DNA from: JADLHS01 sp049840435
GTDB taxonomy: Bacteria; Verrucomicrobiota; Verrucomicrobiia; Limisphaerales; JADLHS01
DNA: 64,000 bases
Assembly: GCA_049840435.1 (NCBI GenBank)
Contig: JASGKY010000016.1
Location: 161,975 to 225,974, forward strand
Direction of reading: 5' to 3'
Shown: one piece after another, positions 34,358-42,766 of the stretch
How the letters are laid out: each line of letters starts with the position of its first letter
Numbering within the stretch: position 1 is the stretch's first letter
Position numbers and translations under genes: made by a program
Notes under the pieces: model-generated
Databases searched by the model: none
What the model saw: the letters and a program-made list of their open reading frames with translations, nothing else
Told to the model about the DNA's origin: nothing

Positions 34358-34588
34358 GGAAGGGTTCCGATCTTGCGATTGCGGGCTCGGATGAACCGGC
34401 CCCAGCGACTGTCCGGACTGCACTTCACAAGGCCGCTCGGGACCCAGCTCCGTGACGGCCCTTGGGGGGCCGAGGCACGCACGGTCTCCGGTCGGCCGTG
34501 TCGTGCGCCGCCTCCTCGCTGCGCTCGGAGCCGTCGCACGACACGAAGACATTTCAACGGGAATTGTGTCTTTGGTAAACATACAAGT
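34358..34588 (-). ncRNA. Candidate IS110 bridge-RNA region
   Basis: About 230 bp upstream of the transposase contains strong secondary structure: a perfect 10-bp stem GTGTCGTGCG (34498-34507) with its complement at 34535-34544, and a G/C hairpin CGGCCC-TTGG-GGGGCCG near 34455-34471. In characterised IS110 members the non-coding end upstream of the recombinase encodes the RNA that pairs with target and donor. Assignment is by position and structure; guide loops were not identified. Confidence 0.45.
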
Positions 34589-34805
34589 CACGGAGTCCAC
34601 GGAGAAGAGAGCGGAAGAGTCACCGCGAAGGCGGCCCGCCGCAGGCGCGAAGACGCGATGAAGACGGGAAAAGAATTCACCGCAGAGACGCAGAGCCCGC
34701 GGAGGGGATTCAAAGTTTTGTAGTTGCGGTGGGCAGTACTCTGCCCACCGCAACGGTTGTCCGCGAATGTCACTGGTGGGCAGCGTACTACCCACCCTGC
34801 CCGGC
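34589..34805. repeat. Dispersed intergenic repeats and hairpin next to IS110
   Basis: No gene. It holds the right half of a 'cacggag' repeat, an AATTCACCGCAGAGACGCAG segment (from about 34673) shared with 47790-47810, and a perfect 14-bp hairpin (34723-34736 with 34741-34754, loop TACT). A related imperfect hairpin follows near 34770-34795. Confidence 0.65.
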
Positions 34806-35443
34806 TTATTTGTGCCCCGCCACGGCGATCAGCACAAGACTCCCCACCACCAGATGCGACAGGTTGAGGACGAAGGCCAGCTTGACGTAGATGCACCGTG
34901 TTCTCACCGCCAGGTAGAAGACGATCGTGAACAGGGACAGGGTGATGGTGCTGAACAAGAGGAAGTGGGAGGCCCAGATTCCGATTGGCCAGGGCGCGGT
35001 CGGCAAAGGGGCGAGCGTCCAAAACAGCAGCGTCGGCAGGCAAAGCAACAGGGCTGCGGGTTGTCTGGGGGTTACGGCGGGAGCGACCGCGCTCCGGGGA
35101 TCGGACGCTCGATGCCCGGTGCTGTCTGGAGGGCAATGGGCTGCCGTCGTTCGCCGCGCGCAGGGGGATGCACGCTGCAAGGCTGATCCAGAACACCGCC
35201 AGACCAATTCGGCGGATGGGCCGGTAGTCGAAGGTCGACATGACGCCGTCGGGGGCGCGGAGAACGACCCGCAGGTCCTGGTGAAGGACAACGAACCACG
35301 CGCCGAATCGGCGGCGGGGGTCGGTCTCGCCGAGACGGCCTTCCAGAGATCGGGCGCCAGGCCCACCGCCCCCGACACCAGCGCCAGCAGCATGAGGATG
35401 ATCAATCCAAGGCGTCGCACCGGGGGCGGATTGTATCCCACGG
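34806..35443 (-). CDS. Small polytopic membrane protein of unknown function
   Basis: About 210 residues after joining frames. Hydrophobic segments: GLIILMLLALVSGAVGL, IGLAVFWISLAACIPL, ALLLCLPTLLFWTLAPLP and LLFSTITLSLFTIVFYLAV, plus a final LVVGSLVLIAVAG, so four to five helices. Between the first two lies a soluble loop FGAWFVVLHQDLRVVLRAPDG. Breaks near 35340 and 35060. The start is uncertain; GTG 35443 precedes the first helix. I recognise no family. Confidence 0.5.
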
Positions 35444-35517
35444 GGGATGGGGGTGAAAGTCGGGACGACTGCGGCGGGAAACTGCCCACTTCACTCTCAA
35501 CTTTCAACTGTGAACTT

Positions 35518-35766
35518 TCAGCTCTTCACGATCCAACGCACCACCCCGAACGGCGGCATGTTCTCGTGGGGTTCGGTGCCGCCGGCCTGGTCGGTGAGGG
35601 CGGGGGTGGAGTCGAGCGTCGCGCCGACCATGACACTGGCCCCCATGCCCGGCGAGGCCTCGCCGGTGACGGGGTTGACGCCGCTCGCCTGGGTGTAGCC
35701 GTGCTGATGAAAGGGGATCTGCTCGAGGCCCAGGGTGACGCTCTCCGCGCCGCAGCTCTGTCCGCG
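35518..35766 (-). pseudogene. Truncated phage tail-collar (Mdp-like) protein remnant
   Basis: The last 82 codons match, nearly residue for residue, the C-terminal half of the intact collar protein at 47965-48525: RGQSCGAESVTLGLEQIPFH against RGQTGGAETITLALDQIPLH, and both end in WIVKS. The collar domain itself, with its CDGS motif and VPDFRGRTL, is missing, and no start codon with a ribosome site is in frame. It therefore looks like a 5'-deleted copy left behind the cassette gene at 35816-36499. Confidence 0.7.
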
Positions 35767-35767
35767 C

Positions 35768-35796
35768 TGCTTGTGGCTGGCCACTTGTGGCTGGCC
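35768..35796. repeat. Tandem 14-bp duplication at the collar-remnant breakpoint
   Basis: CTTGTGGCTGGCCA occurs twice head to tail directly at the point where homology to the intact collar gene begins. It contains the near-palindrome GTGGCTGGCCAC. Confidence 0.6.
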
Positions 35797-35815
35797 ATCC
35801 CGGGCTTTTTTTCGC

Positions 35816-36499
35816 CTACGCCGCTTCGGGCAGGGCCGCGCCGCCTGGAGGGTGAAGCTGACCGCGCCGCTGGCCGGGCCAGATTGCCCGCGGCGCTGAC
35901 CCAGCGGGCGCTGAGCCACACGGTCGCGCCGCCGGCCACGCTGTTGGGGAAGAGGATTTTCGCGAGGGATCGGGTGGTCATTCCCTCGAAGCGGTAATCG
36001 CGGGTCGACCGGGGGCACTGCGCCGACGAACGAGTAGAGGTTGGCCCCCACCGACCCGGCCTCGATGCCGCGGCGCGTGGAATCCGAGGGATGCAGGCGC
36101 ACGTGCACCAGCCGCCCGGCCACGATCCCCACCTCGACCGTCGGCGCGGTCGAGGGCGCGGGAACAGGGCACCACCGGCTGCGCGGCAGGAGCCCCAGCG
36201 CCACGAGTTGCGAGTCGCTCACCGTGGCCGTGGCGTAAATGATTTTCGACAAGAGGATCGCCTCGGCGCGCATGGCGTTCGAGCGCCTGAGTTTTGGCGG
36301 CGACGGTGACGCGGGTCCGCGTGGCCGGCTCGATGGCGATCGGGTAGGCCTCCTGCAGCGCCGGTGTTGAGCGTGCCAAACGCCGTGGCCTGCGCCTGGT
36401 GAGCCCATAACTGGCGTACCCGCTTTGGATCAACGACGCAAAGTTGGCCACCGCCCGCGACGATGTCGGCCCCTTTCCGAAATAGAAAGTTCGAGGCAT
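35816..36499 (-). CDS. Helical / beta-domain cassette protein (family of three in the window)
   Basis: About 227 residues after joining frames. Start ATG 36499 (MPRTFYFGKGPTSSR) after AAAGG. The N-terminal half is helical (AVANFASLIQSGYASYGL, TRVTVAAKTQALE, AEAILLSKIIYATATVSDSQ). A Pro-rich hinge (PVPAPSTAPTVEVGIVAG) leads to an Ig/FN3-like half ending VWLSARWVSAAGNL...AVSFTLQAA. The plan is the same as at 48632-49306. Breaks near 36390, 36280, 36010 and 35880; the restored stop is about 35816. No signal peptide. Function unknown; adjacency to a tail-collar remnant suggests a phage-tail-like or surface appendage origin. Confidence 0.55.
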
Positions 36500-37163
36500 G
36501 GGAGCCTTTCCAATGCGTCTATAAAAAACGCATCAAAGCGCTTCAACAACCGCGGCCGCGCGAAGGCCCCGCCCACGCCGAAAACCGGCCAACCCCAATC
36601 ATCAAGGCACACACTTCTTTTCGGCCCAAAACACCGGCCGCCTAAGGTAGATCTGCACTTTTAGCGGAAAAAGTTGAAAAAATAGACAAACGAGCCGCCG
36701 GTTTCCGAAACAAGCGGCCGGTTTGCAAAACAAGCCGCCGGTTTCCGAAACAAGCGGCCGGTTTGCAAAACAAGCGACCGATTTCGGAAATAAGCGGTCC
36801 GTTTCCGAAATAAGCGGCCGATTTGCAAAACAAGCGGCCGGTTTCCGAAATAAGCAGCCGGTTCCCAAACCAGCCGCCGGTTTCTCGAAATAAGGGCCGG
36901 TTTGCAAAACAAGCCGGCGGTTTCCGAAACAAGCAGGCGGTTTCCGAAACAAGCAGGCGGTTTGGTGAGGAATCGAGCCCCCCCTGGATGGGGGGAACGA
37001 CACCGGCAGGCAAGTTGCACGCAAGCTCGTTTCTTTCCCCCGCCCCTCGAGCACCTTGGAGCTGGCTCCTTGCGGCTGTGCCGCTCGGTGCTGGCACCCC
37101 ACCCCCTTTCTTTCGTTCCTCTCACAGATCCCCTCGTCCGACGAAGCACTGACGCCGAACCGA
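36500..37163. other. Intergenic region carrying a minisatellite
   Basis: About 660 bp without a convincing gene. Several long frames are open across it on both strands only because the 20-bp repeat lacks stop codons. After the array (36966-37163) I see nothing recognisable. Confidence 0.5.
36698..36965. repeat. 20-bp minisatellite, about 13 copies, alternating palindromic cores
   Basis: Direct tandem repeat with unit CCGGTTTCCGAAACAAGCGG or CCGGTTTGCAAAACAAGCCG. Units alternate, though not strictly, between a TTTCCGAAA and a TTTGCAAA core, each near-palindromic, with substitutions in the middle of the array and two degenerate units. There are no unique spacers. It lies about 200 bp upstream of the cassette gene start at 36499. 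Confidence 0.9.
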
Positions 37164-37592
37164 TCAATCGCGTGGCCACCGGCTGCGATCGCCGAAGACC
37201 TCGCCCATCACTTCTTGCACGCGGGGCGTTATTGCAAATCCCTCGGTGAGTTCGTCTTGATCCGCCAGCGACCAATATTGCACCGTGTAGCCGTGAAGAT
37301 CGAAACGGCGGCGAAGGTGAGCGTGGAGACGATGCCACGCCTCGGGGTCATCGCGATTCTCGCGGAGCAGGTCGTCGAACGAAGCGATCAAGAGAGCCAT
37401 CAGTGTGAATCGCTCGTCGTCGTCGAAGGGTTCCTTCTCGTAGGCGTCGAGAAATTCGCGGATGCGCTCTGGGTCGGCGACGACGATCTCCCAATCCTGG
37501 ACATTGGGGAAGAGCTGAAATCGCTGGCACAGCCGATCGATGGCGGCGGCGGTCGAGCAGCGGAACGCGATGTGGGGCACAGGCTCAGGCAT
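37164..37592 (-). CDS. Hypothetical acidic protein
   Basis: Intact; 142 residues from MPEPVPHIAFRC at 37592, or 163 from an upstream Met at 37655. Soluble, acidic, helix-rich, with ADPERIREFLDAYEKEPFDD, LMALLIASFDDLLRENRDD and HLRRRFDLHGYTVQYWSL. It resembles in style the small immunity or DUF proteins found in accessory regions, but no family can be named. It lies between the minisatellite and the ISAs1 element. Confidence 0.6.
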   Translation of the reverse strand: MPEPVPHIAFRCSTAAAIDRLCQRFQLFPNVQDWEIVVADPERIREFLDAYEKEPFDDDERFTLMALLIASFDDLLRENRDDPEAWHRLHAHLRRRFDLHGYTVQYWSLADQDELTEGFAITPRVQEVMGEVFGDRSRWPRD

Positions 37593-37684
37593 GCCAGCGG
37601 TTTTTGCAGAGAGGCCGAATTCGAAACACGAGGTGAATATACTTCGAGCGTTCATGCGTCCGCAAATCCGGAGGGTCTTTCAGG

Positions 37685-37694
37685 GCAGACCCGC
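37685..37694. repeat. Left target-site duplication of ISAs1 element
   Basis: GCAGACCCGC directly before the left inverted repeat; the identical 10 bp follow the right end at 38964-38973. Confidence 0.9.
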
Positions 37695-38963
37695 CAGGGC
37701 CACCGCATGTAGGAATCTTGCGCTCTGCATGCATCCACCTCGTGGGTAGATTTGCGGGCCGTTCCCGGCCGGGGTTTCTGAAATCGGATTTCCTTGACGA
37801 GGAGCTTGGCATGGACGCCACAGCGACCGCGCCTCCTGCGCCATTTCAGTGATCTCCAAGACCCCCGGCGGCACAATGTCCGCCACATGTTCACCGACAT
37901 GCTCACCATCGCGATCCTGGCCGTGATCTGCACCGCCGACGACTGGGACGACGTGGTTGTCTGGGCCAACGCCCGCCACGACTGGCTCAAGACCTTCCTG
38001 GCCTTGCCCAATGGCATCCCGTGCGCCGACACCTTCGCGCGGCTCTTCGCGCGGCTCGACCCCGACGCCTTCGAGCGATGCTTTGTCGCCTGGACCGGCG
38101 ACCTGGCCCGGGCGATGAACGGCGAGGTGGTGGCCATCGATGGCAAGACGCTGCGGCCAGCTTCGACCACGCCTGGAACCGGCAGATGATTCATCTGGTC
38201 AGCGCCTGGGCGGCCGACAACCAACTGGTGCTGGGACAACTGGCGGTGGAGGACAAGGGCAACGAGATCACGGCCATCCCCCAACTGCTGGATTTGCTGA
38301 GCCTCGGGGGCGTGACGGTGACGATCGACGCCATCGGCTGCCAGCGTGAGATCGCCGGCAAAATCCGCGAAAAGCGGGCGCATTACTCGCACTGCCGGTC
38401 AAGGACAATCAGCCGACGCTGAACGACGCAGTGCGCAAGCTGCTGGACGAGGCGCGGCTGGAGCGGTTCGCCGGCGTGCGTCACGGTTATTTCGAGGAAA
38501 CCGTCGGTGGGCACGGCCGCATCGAGACGCGCCAGGTGTGGGTGACCGATGAGGTGAAATGGCTCGGCGAGGAATTGCTGGGGCAGTCGGCGGACCTGTC
38601 GAGCATCACGCTGGTGGAATCGACGCGGGCGGTGCCGGGCAAGGGCGTTGCGACCGAGCGGCGGTACTTCATCAGCAGCCACGGCGGCGTGGACGCCGCC
38701 GCGATGGCCCGGCGCGTGCGTGGGCACTGGGGCGTGGAAAACCGCCTGCACTGGCAGTTGGACATGACGTTCGACGAGGACGCAAGCCGGATTCGCAAGG
38801 ATCACGGCACCCAAAACTTCAGCCGCCTGCGGCGATTGGCCCTGAACCTGCTGAAACGAGCCCCGGGCAAGGGCAGCCTCAAGGGCAAACGGTTCCGCTG
38901 CTCGCTGGACCAACCGTACCTGCTCAAGGTGCTATCGCAATGAAACTACATGCGGTTGCCCTG
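37695..38963 (+). mobile_element. ISAs1-family insertion sequence, 1,269 bp with TIRs and 10-bp target duplication
   Basis: Left end CAGGGCCACCGCATGTAG and right end complementary with one mismatch (CTACATGCGGTTGCCCTG ending at 38963). The ends are flanked by exact 10-bp direct repeats GCAGACCCGC. ISAs1 elements have CAGGG-type ends and make 8-10 bp duplications. The target is a dispersed intergenic repeat (GGGCAGAC...GTCTGCCC), a second uninterrupted copy of which lies near 51830-51857. Confidence 0.92.
37810..38943 (+). CDS. ISAs1-family DDE transposase
   Basis: About 377 residues. Start ATG 37810 after GAGGAG; one base is missing near 37848, where the frame passes to HFSDLQDPRRHNVRHMF, typical of the family N terminus. 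Catalytic acidic residues appear in VVAIDGKTLR, LPVKDNQPTL and GHWGVENRLHWQLDMTFDED. Further breaks near 38155 and 38390. It fills the insertion sequence to 3 bp before the right inverted repeat. Confidence 0.92.
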
Positions 38964-38973
38964 GCAGACCCGC
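38964..38973. repeat. Right target-site duplication of ISAs1 element
   Basis: GCAGACCCGC, identical to 37685-37694. Confidence 0.9.
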
Positions 38974-39426
38974 GTAAACATGTCTGCCCCACCGGCGGAA
39001 GAGCCCTCACCCCCGCCCTCTCCCACGAGCGGCGGCTGTCCTTGCGGGAATGACGTTCACCGGCGGCTGTGGCTGTGCCACTCGCGGGAGAGGGAGTTGG
39101 GGCGGACGGCTTCATCGGCGTTCATCATGCCCTCCGCAGGAGTTCATCTGCGGTTTCAATCTCTTCTCTCTTCTCTGTGTCCTCGATGCTCTCCGCAGGA
39201 GTGTTCTCTGTGAGCTCTGTGGTTCTGTGGCTCTGTCGCGACGTCGCGATGTCCCGATGTCGTTCCGGGCGGAGGGGTGGGGGATGGGTGGAGGGTGGTG
39301 GTTTTGTGTGGGAGGGGGCGGGGGGATCAACGCGCAGGGGGTGGGGGGGGTAGTTGAGGGCGATGGCCGGCGGCGCGGCGGAGGCGTGGTGGAGCCGTGG
39401 CGCGGCGCTCGACCTGGAGGCTCGTC
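38974..39426. repeat. Dispersed repeat block (copy A)
   Basis: No gene. From GTCTGCCCCACCGG through GAAGAGCCCTCACCC, ATCGGCGTTCATCATGCCCT and several CTCCGCAGGAG units, this block matches 51835-52115 with insertions. The last 100 bp (39260-39360) are a G-run-rich tract before the next operon. Confidence 0.75.
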
Positions 39427-40674
39427 ATGTTCCGCAACGTGCTGGTTCTGGTGGTGGTGCTGCTGGGCGCGCTGGCCCGGGGGGACACGGTGGAGTCGAC
39501 CAGCGGGACCGTGATGGAGGGGAAGCTGGTCTCGCGCGACGACAAGACGGTGGTGATCGAGGTGCAGGTCAACGGCAAGCCGGTGCAGCGGCGGCTGGCG
39601 CTGCAGTACGTGAAGGCGATCACGGTCAACGGCAATCGGGAGGTGATCTCGGGGCCGGGAAAGACGCCGGCCGCCGCGCCGCCCGGGGCGACCGGGCGCA
39701 GAAGTCGCGGCAGGAGATCGACGCGCTGATCGCCGCCGCCAAGGGGCCACCGGAGTGGCTGGAATCGACGCCGCTGAACTATCCCAGGACGCTGGATCTG
39801 TCGTGGCCGGAGAAGGCGCGCGCCGCCGTGGAACAACCAGAAGAACGTGGGGCAGTTTTTGTGGGACGTGATCTATCCCAACGCCGGGCGCTGGCGCGAA
39901 GGGGTGAAGTTCATGTATTTCATGATGGAGCAGCACAAGGGGAACGCGGCGATGCAGGCGAAGATCGCCGACACGCTGGCGGGGATGCACTATCACCTCT
40001 TCCAGGACTGGGCGCGGGCGGCGTACTGGTGGCGGCAGGCGGGGGCGGCGCGGCACAACGACGTGGGGCTGGCGGAGTGTTATTACCGGCTGGGCAACAA
40101 GGCGATGGCGGTGGAGATGCTCGGGAAGATGGACCGCGTGGGGCTGGGGGCGATCAAGCTCTGGGGGGACATGGGGGAAGTCGAGCGGCGCTGAAAGTGG
40201 CGGACCTCTTCGCCAGCAGCAACGCCGACGCGATGGCGAGCGTGATGGCGGGGGACGCGTGCCGCGGCAACGGGCGGATCGCGCAGGCGATCCAGTTCTA
40301 CGAGAAGGTGGCGGCCATCCCGGAGACCAAGCAGAACAAGCGGGCCAAGGACACGGGCGAAGGCGAGCCTGGAGGCGGTGAAGCTCTTCGACACGCTGGA
40401 CCTGGCGAAGGTGCCGGATGGGACGTACACGGCGGCCAGCCAGGGGTACGAGACGCTGGTGGAGGTGGAGGTGAAGGTGGCCGGGGGGCGGATCGCCGCG
40501 GTGCGGGTGATCAAGCACCACGAGAAGCAGTATTACTCGTCGCTGACGGAGACGCCGGCGCAGATCGTGCAGAAGCAGTCGGTGAAAAACGTCGACGCGG
40601 TGAGCGGCGCGACGATCACGTCGGAGGCGATCATCAACGCCACCGCCAAGGCAGTGCATGGCGCGATGAAGTAG
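39427..40674 (+). CDS. Secreted TPR protein fused to a C-terminal FMN-binding domain
   Basis: About 415 residues. Signal peptide (NVLVLVVVLLGALARGDT); a small beta-domain (SGTVMEGKLVSRDDKTVVIEV); a TPR-like helical middle (MQAKIADTLAGMHYHLFQDW, GNGRIAQAIQFYEKVAAIPE); and a C-terminal FMN_bind domain (DGTYTAASQGYETLVEVEVKV) ending in the flavin-attachment pattern SGATITS. In NqrC/RnfG-type proteins FMN is joined to the last Thr of S(T)GAT. Start ATG 39427 has TGGAGG upstream. Breaks near 39695, 39835, 40190 and 40365. The polyferredoxin gene follows 22 bp later, so the pair forms an electron-transfer unit. Confidence 0.78.
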
Positions 40675-40696
40675 TTCACGCCGCGAGGTGGTGCGC

Positions 40697-42661
40697 ATGC
40701 GACTCGACTGGTTCCTGCCGTTTCGGACAAGGTCACAGGGGAGCGGGCCGCTGCGCCGGCTGCTCAAATGGATCGGGCCGACGTGGCTGTCGTCTCCCTT
40801 TCGACGCATCGTGCAGGCGGTTTGTTTGGCGCTGCTTCCTGGGGCTCTTCTTCTACGTCTGTTTCCCGTACACGGCCAGGCCGGCGCGGGTCTGGAGCGG
40901 GTGGACGCCGCTGGACGTGAACCAGGAGAGCGGGGCGGCGACGATCGAGGCGGCCCACGCGATGGTCCATCGGCCGGCCGTGGGGCAGGTGGTCACGCTG
41001 GTGGACGGTTCAAAGCCGCCGGCAGCGGGGGAGACGATCGAGCCGCTGGGGCGGTTCAAGGTCGTCGCGCTGACCGACGTGCAGTTGAAGCTCGAGCCGG
41101 CGGCGGCGCTGACGCCCAGGCAACTCGAGCACTGGGCGACCTGCGCGGGGCCGGTGTCGGTGCACGAGCGATCGCCGAACGATTGGCCTTCGCATTACGC
41201 CGACGATTTGCGGGCCAAGGAGAAGATCGAGGCGGAGAGTTTCCTGGCGCTGGATCCGCTGGTGAGTTTGTCGACGGCGGTGGCGGGGCGGACGTGGGTC
41301 TGGTCGCTGGCGTGGGCGGGGGTGCTGCTGGCGGTGTGCGTCTTCGTGCCGCGCGGGTTCTGCGGGTACCTCTGCCCGCTGGGGACGCTGATCGACGTGT
41401 TCGACTTTCTCGTCGGCAAGCGCGTCAAGGCGTTTCGCGTGGGCGGGGAGGGGTGGTGGGTGCACATCAAGTATTACCTGCTGGCGGGGACGATGGTCGC
41501 GGCGGTCTTCGGGGTGCTGGTGAGCGGGTTCGTGGCGGCGATCCCCGTGATCACGCGCGGGGTGCTTTTCATTGCCAAGCCGTTCCAGGACGCCCACACG
41601 CGCGGCTGGCACAACGTGCCGCCGATCACGGCGGGGCACGTGGTGTCGATCGCGCTCTTTGCGATCGTGTTGCTGCTGGGGCTGCTGCGGGCGCGGTTCT
41701 GGTGCAAGTACGTCTGCCCCAGCGGCGCGGTCTTCTCGGTCTTCAACCTGCTGCGGGCCAGCGAGCGCAAGGTGGAGAGCTCGTGCATCAAGTGCAACAA
41801 GTGCGTGGAGATCTGCCCGTTCGACGCGATCAAGCCCGACTTCACGACGCGCGGGACCGACTGCACGCTCTGCCAGAGCTGCGGGGGCGTCTGCCCGACC
41901 CACGCGATCAAGTTCGTGGGGCGCGGGAACCGCGTGAGCCTGAAGGTGGTCAACGACCCGCCGACCCACGAGACGCCGCTGGGGCGGCGCGGCTTCCTGG
42001 CGGCGGGGGTGGGGCTGGCGACGGCGCTGGCGGGCGGCGTGGCGGCGGCGGTGGGGATCAAGGCCAGGGGAGCCAACCTGGACGATCCGGCGGCGTTTCG
42101 CCCGGTGCGGCCGCCGGGCAGCGTGCGCGAGCAGGAGTTCCTGCAACTCTGCATCCGCTGCGGCGAGTGCTTCCGCGCGTGCCCCAACGACGTGCTTCAG
42201 CCGCTGGGACTGCAGCAGGGGCTCGAAGGGCTCTGGACGCCGCACGTGGCGGCGAACTGGTCGGGATGCGAGACCAGTTGCAACGCCTGCGGGCAGGTCT
42301 GCCCGACCGGCGCGATCCTGCCGCTGGCGCTGGAGAAGAAGCGCAGGACCCGCATCGGACTGGCGATCGTGAACACGACGACCTGCCTGCCGTTTGACAA
42401 GAAGGCGTGCCAGCTCTGCTGGGACGAATGCACGGCGGCCGGGTACAACGCCATCGAGTTCCGGCCGGTGGGGGAACTGTCGGAAGAAGATCGCGCCGGC
42501 GGCAACGACCCGCGGCTGCTGGCGCCGCTGGTGCGGGAGGACCGGTGCGTGGGGTGCGGGCTCTGCCAGGCGCGGTGTTACGCGATCAACGTGGTGGACA
42601 AGGGGCTGCTGGGGGAATCGGCGATCGTGGTGAAGGCGGGGGTGGGGCGGGAGGATCGGTG
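40697..42661 (+). CDS. Fused NapH-NapG-like membrane polyferredoxin
   Basis: About 655 residues. The N-terminal NapH/NosR-like part has membrane helices and two membrane Cys clusters (FCGYLCPLG and FWCKYVCPSG), then two 4Fe-4S motifs (CIKCNKCVEICPFDAIKP and CTLCQSCGGVCPTHAI). An internal twin-arginine segment (GRRGFLAAGVGLATALAGG) begins a NapG-like periplasmic ferredoxin with further clusters: CIRCGECFRACP, CNACGQVCPTGAI, CQLCWDEC and CVGCGLCQARC. Two proteins separate elsewhere are therefore joined. It would carry electrons from the quinone pool or cytoplasm to the FMN protein encoded upstream. One break near 40838. Start ATG 40697 after GAGGTGG. Confidence 0.88.
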
Positions 42662-42766
42662 AAGGCGAGGTTTCGGGGGAGGGTGGACGCAGGCGAATGA
42701 GAGACAGTGGCCCGCGATTCCCGTGGCGATGGTGCGGAGCCGCTCTGCTGTCCCGCCGTCACACCG

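Larger units (their letters stand above)
33371..34588 (-). mobile_element. IS110-family insertion sequence (approximate ends)
   Basis: The transposase gene and its structured upstream region lie between two halves of a dispersed 'ccacggag' intergenic repeat: TTCACCACGGAG ends at 33370 and CACGGAGTCCACGGAG begins at 34590. The IS therefore appears inserted inside that repeat, giving about 1.2 kb, normal for IS110. No terminal inverted repeats are seen, as expected. Ends are inferred from the interrupted repeat only. Confidence 0.65.

Noticed and set aside
33392..34795. Longer 467-residue transposase start upstream
   Set aside because: The extra N-terminal part crosses the structured non-coding region and flanking repeats; the family start is at MFNPATDTLAGLD.
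36698..36965. Possible CRISPR array
   Set aside because: Units are directly contiguous at 20 bp with no unique spacers, and no cas gene is near.
40688..42397. Alternative 569-codon plus-strand frame over the polyferredoxin
   Set aside because: The other frame carries all the 4Fe-4S motifs and Tat segment; this one is Arg/Gly-rich shadow.
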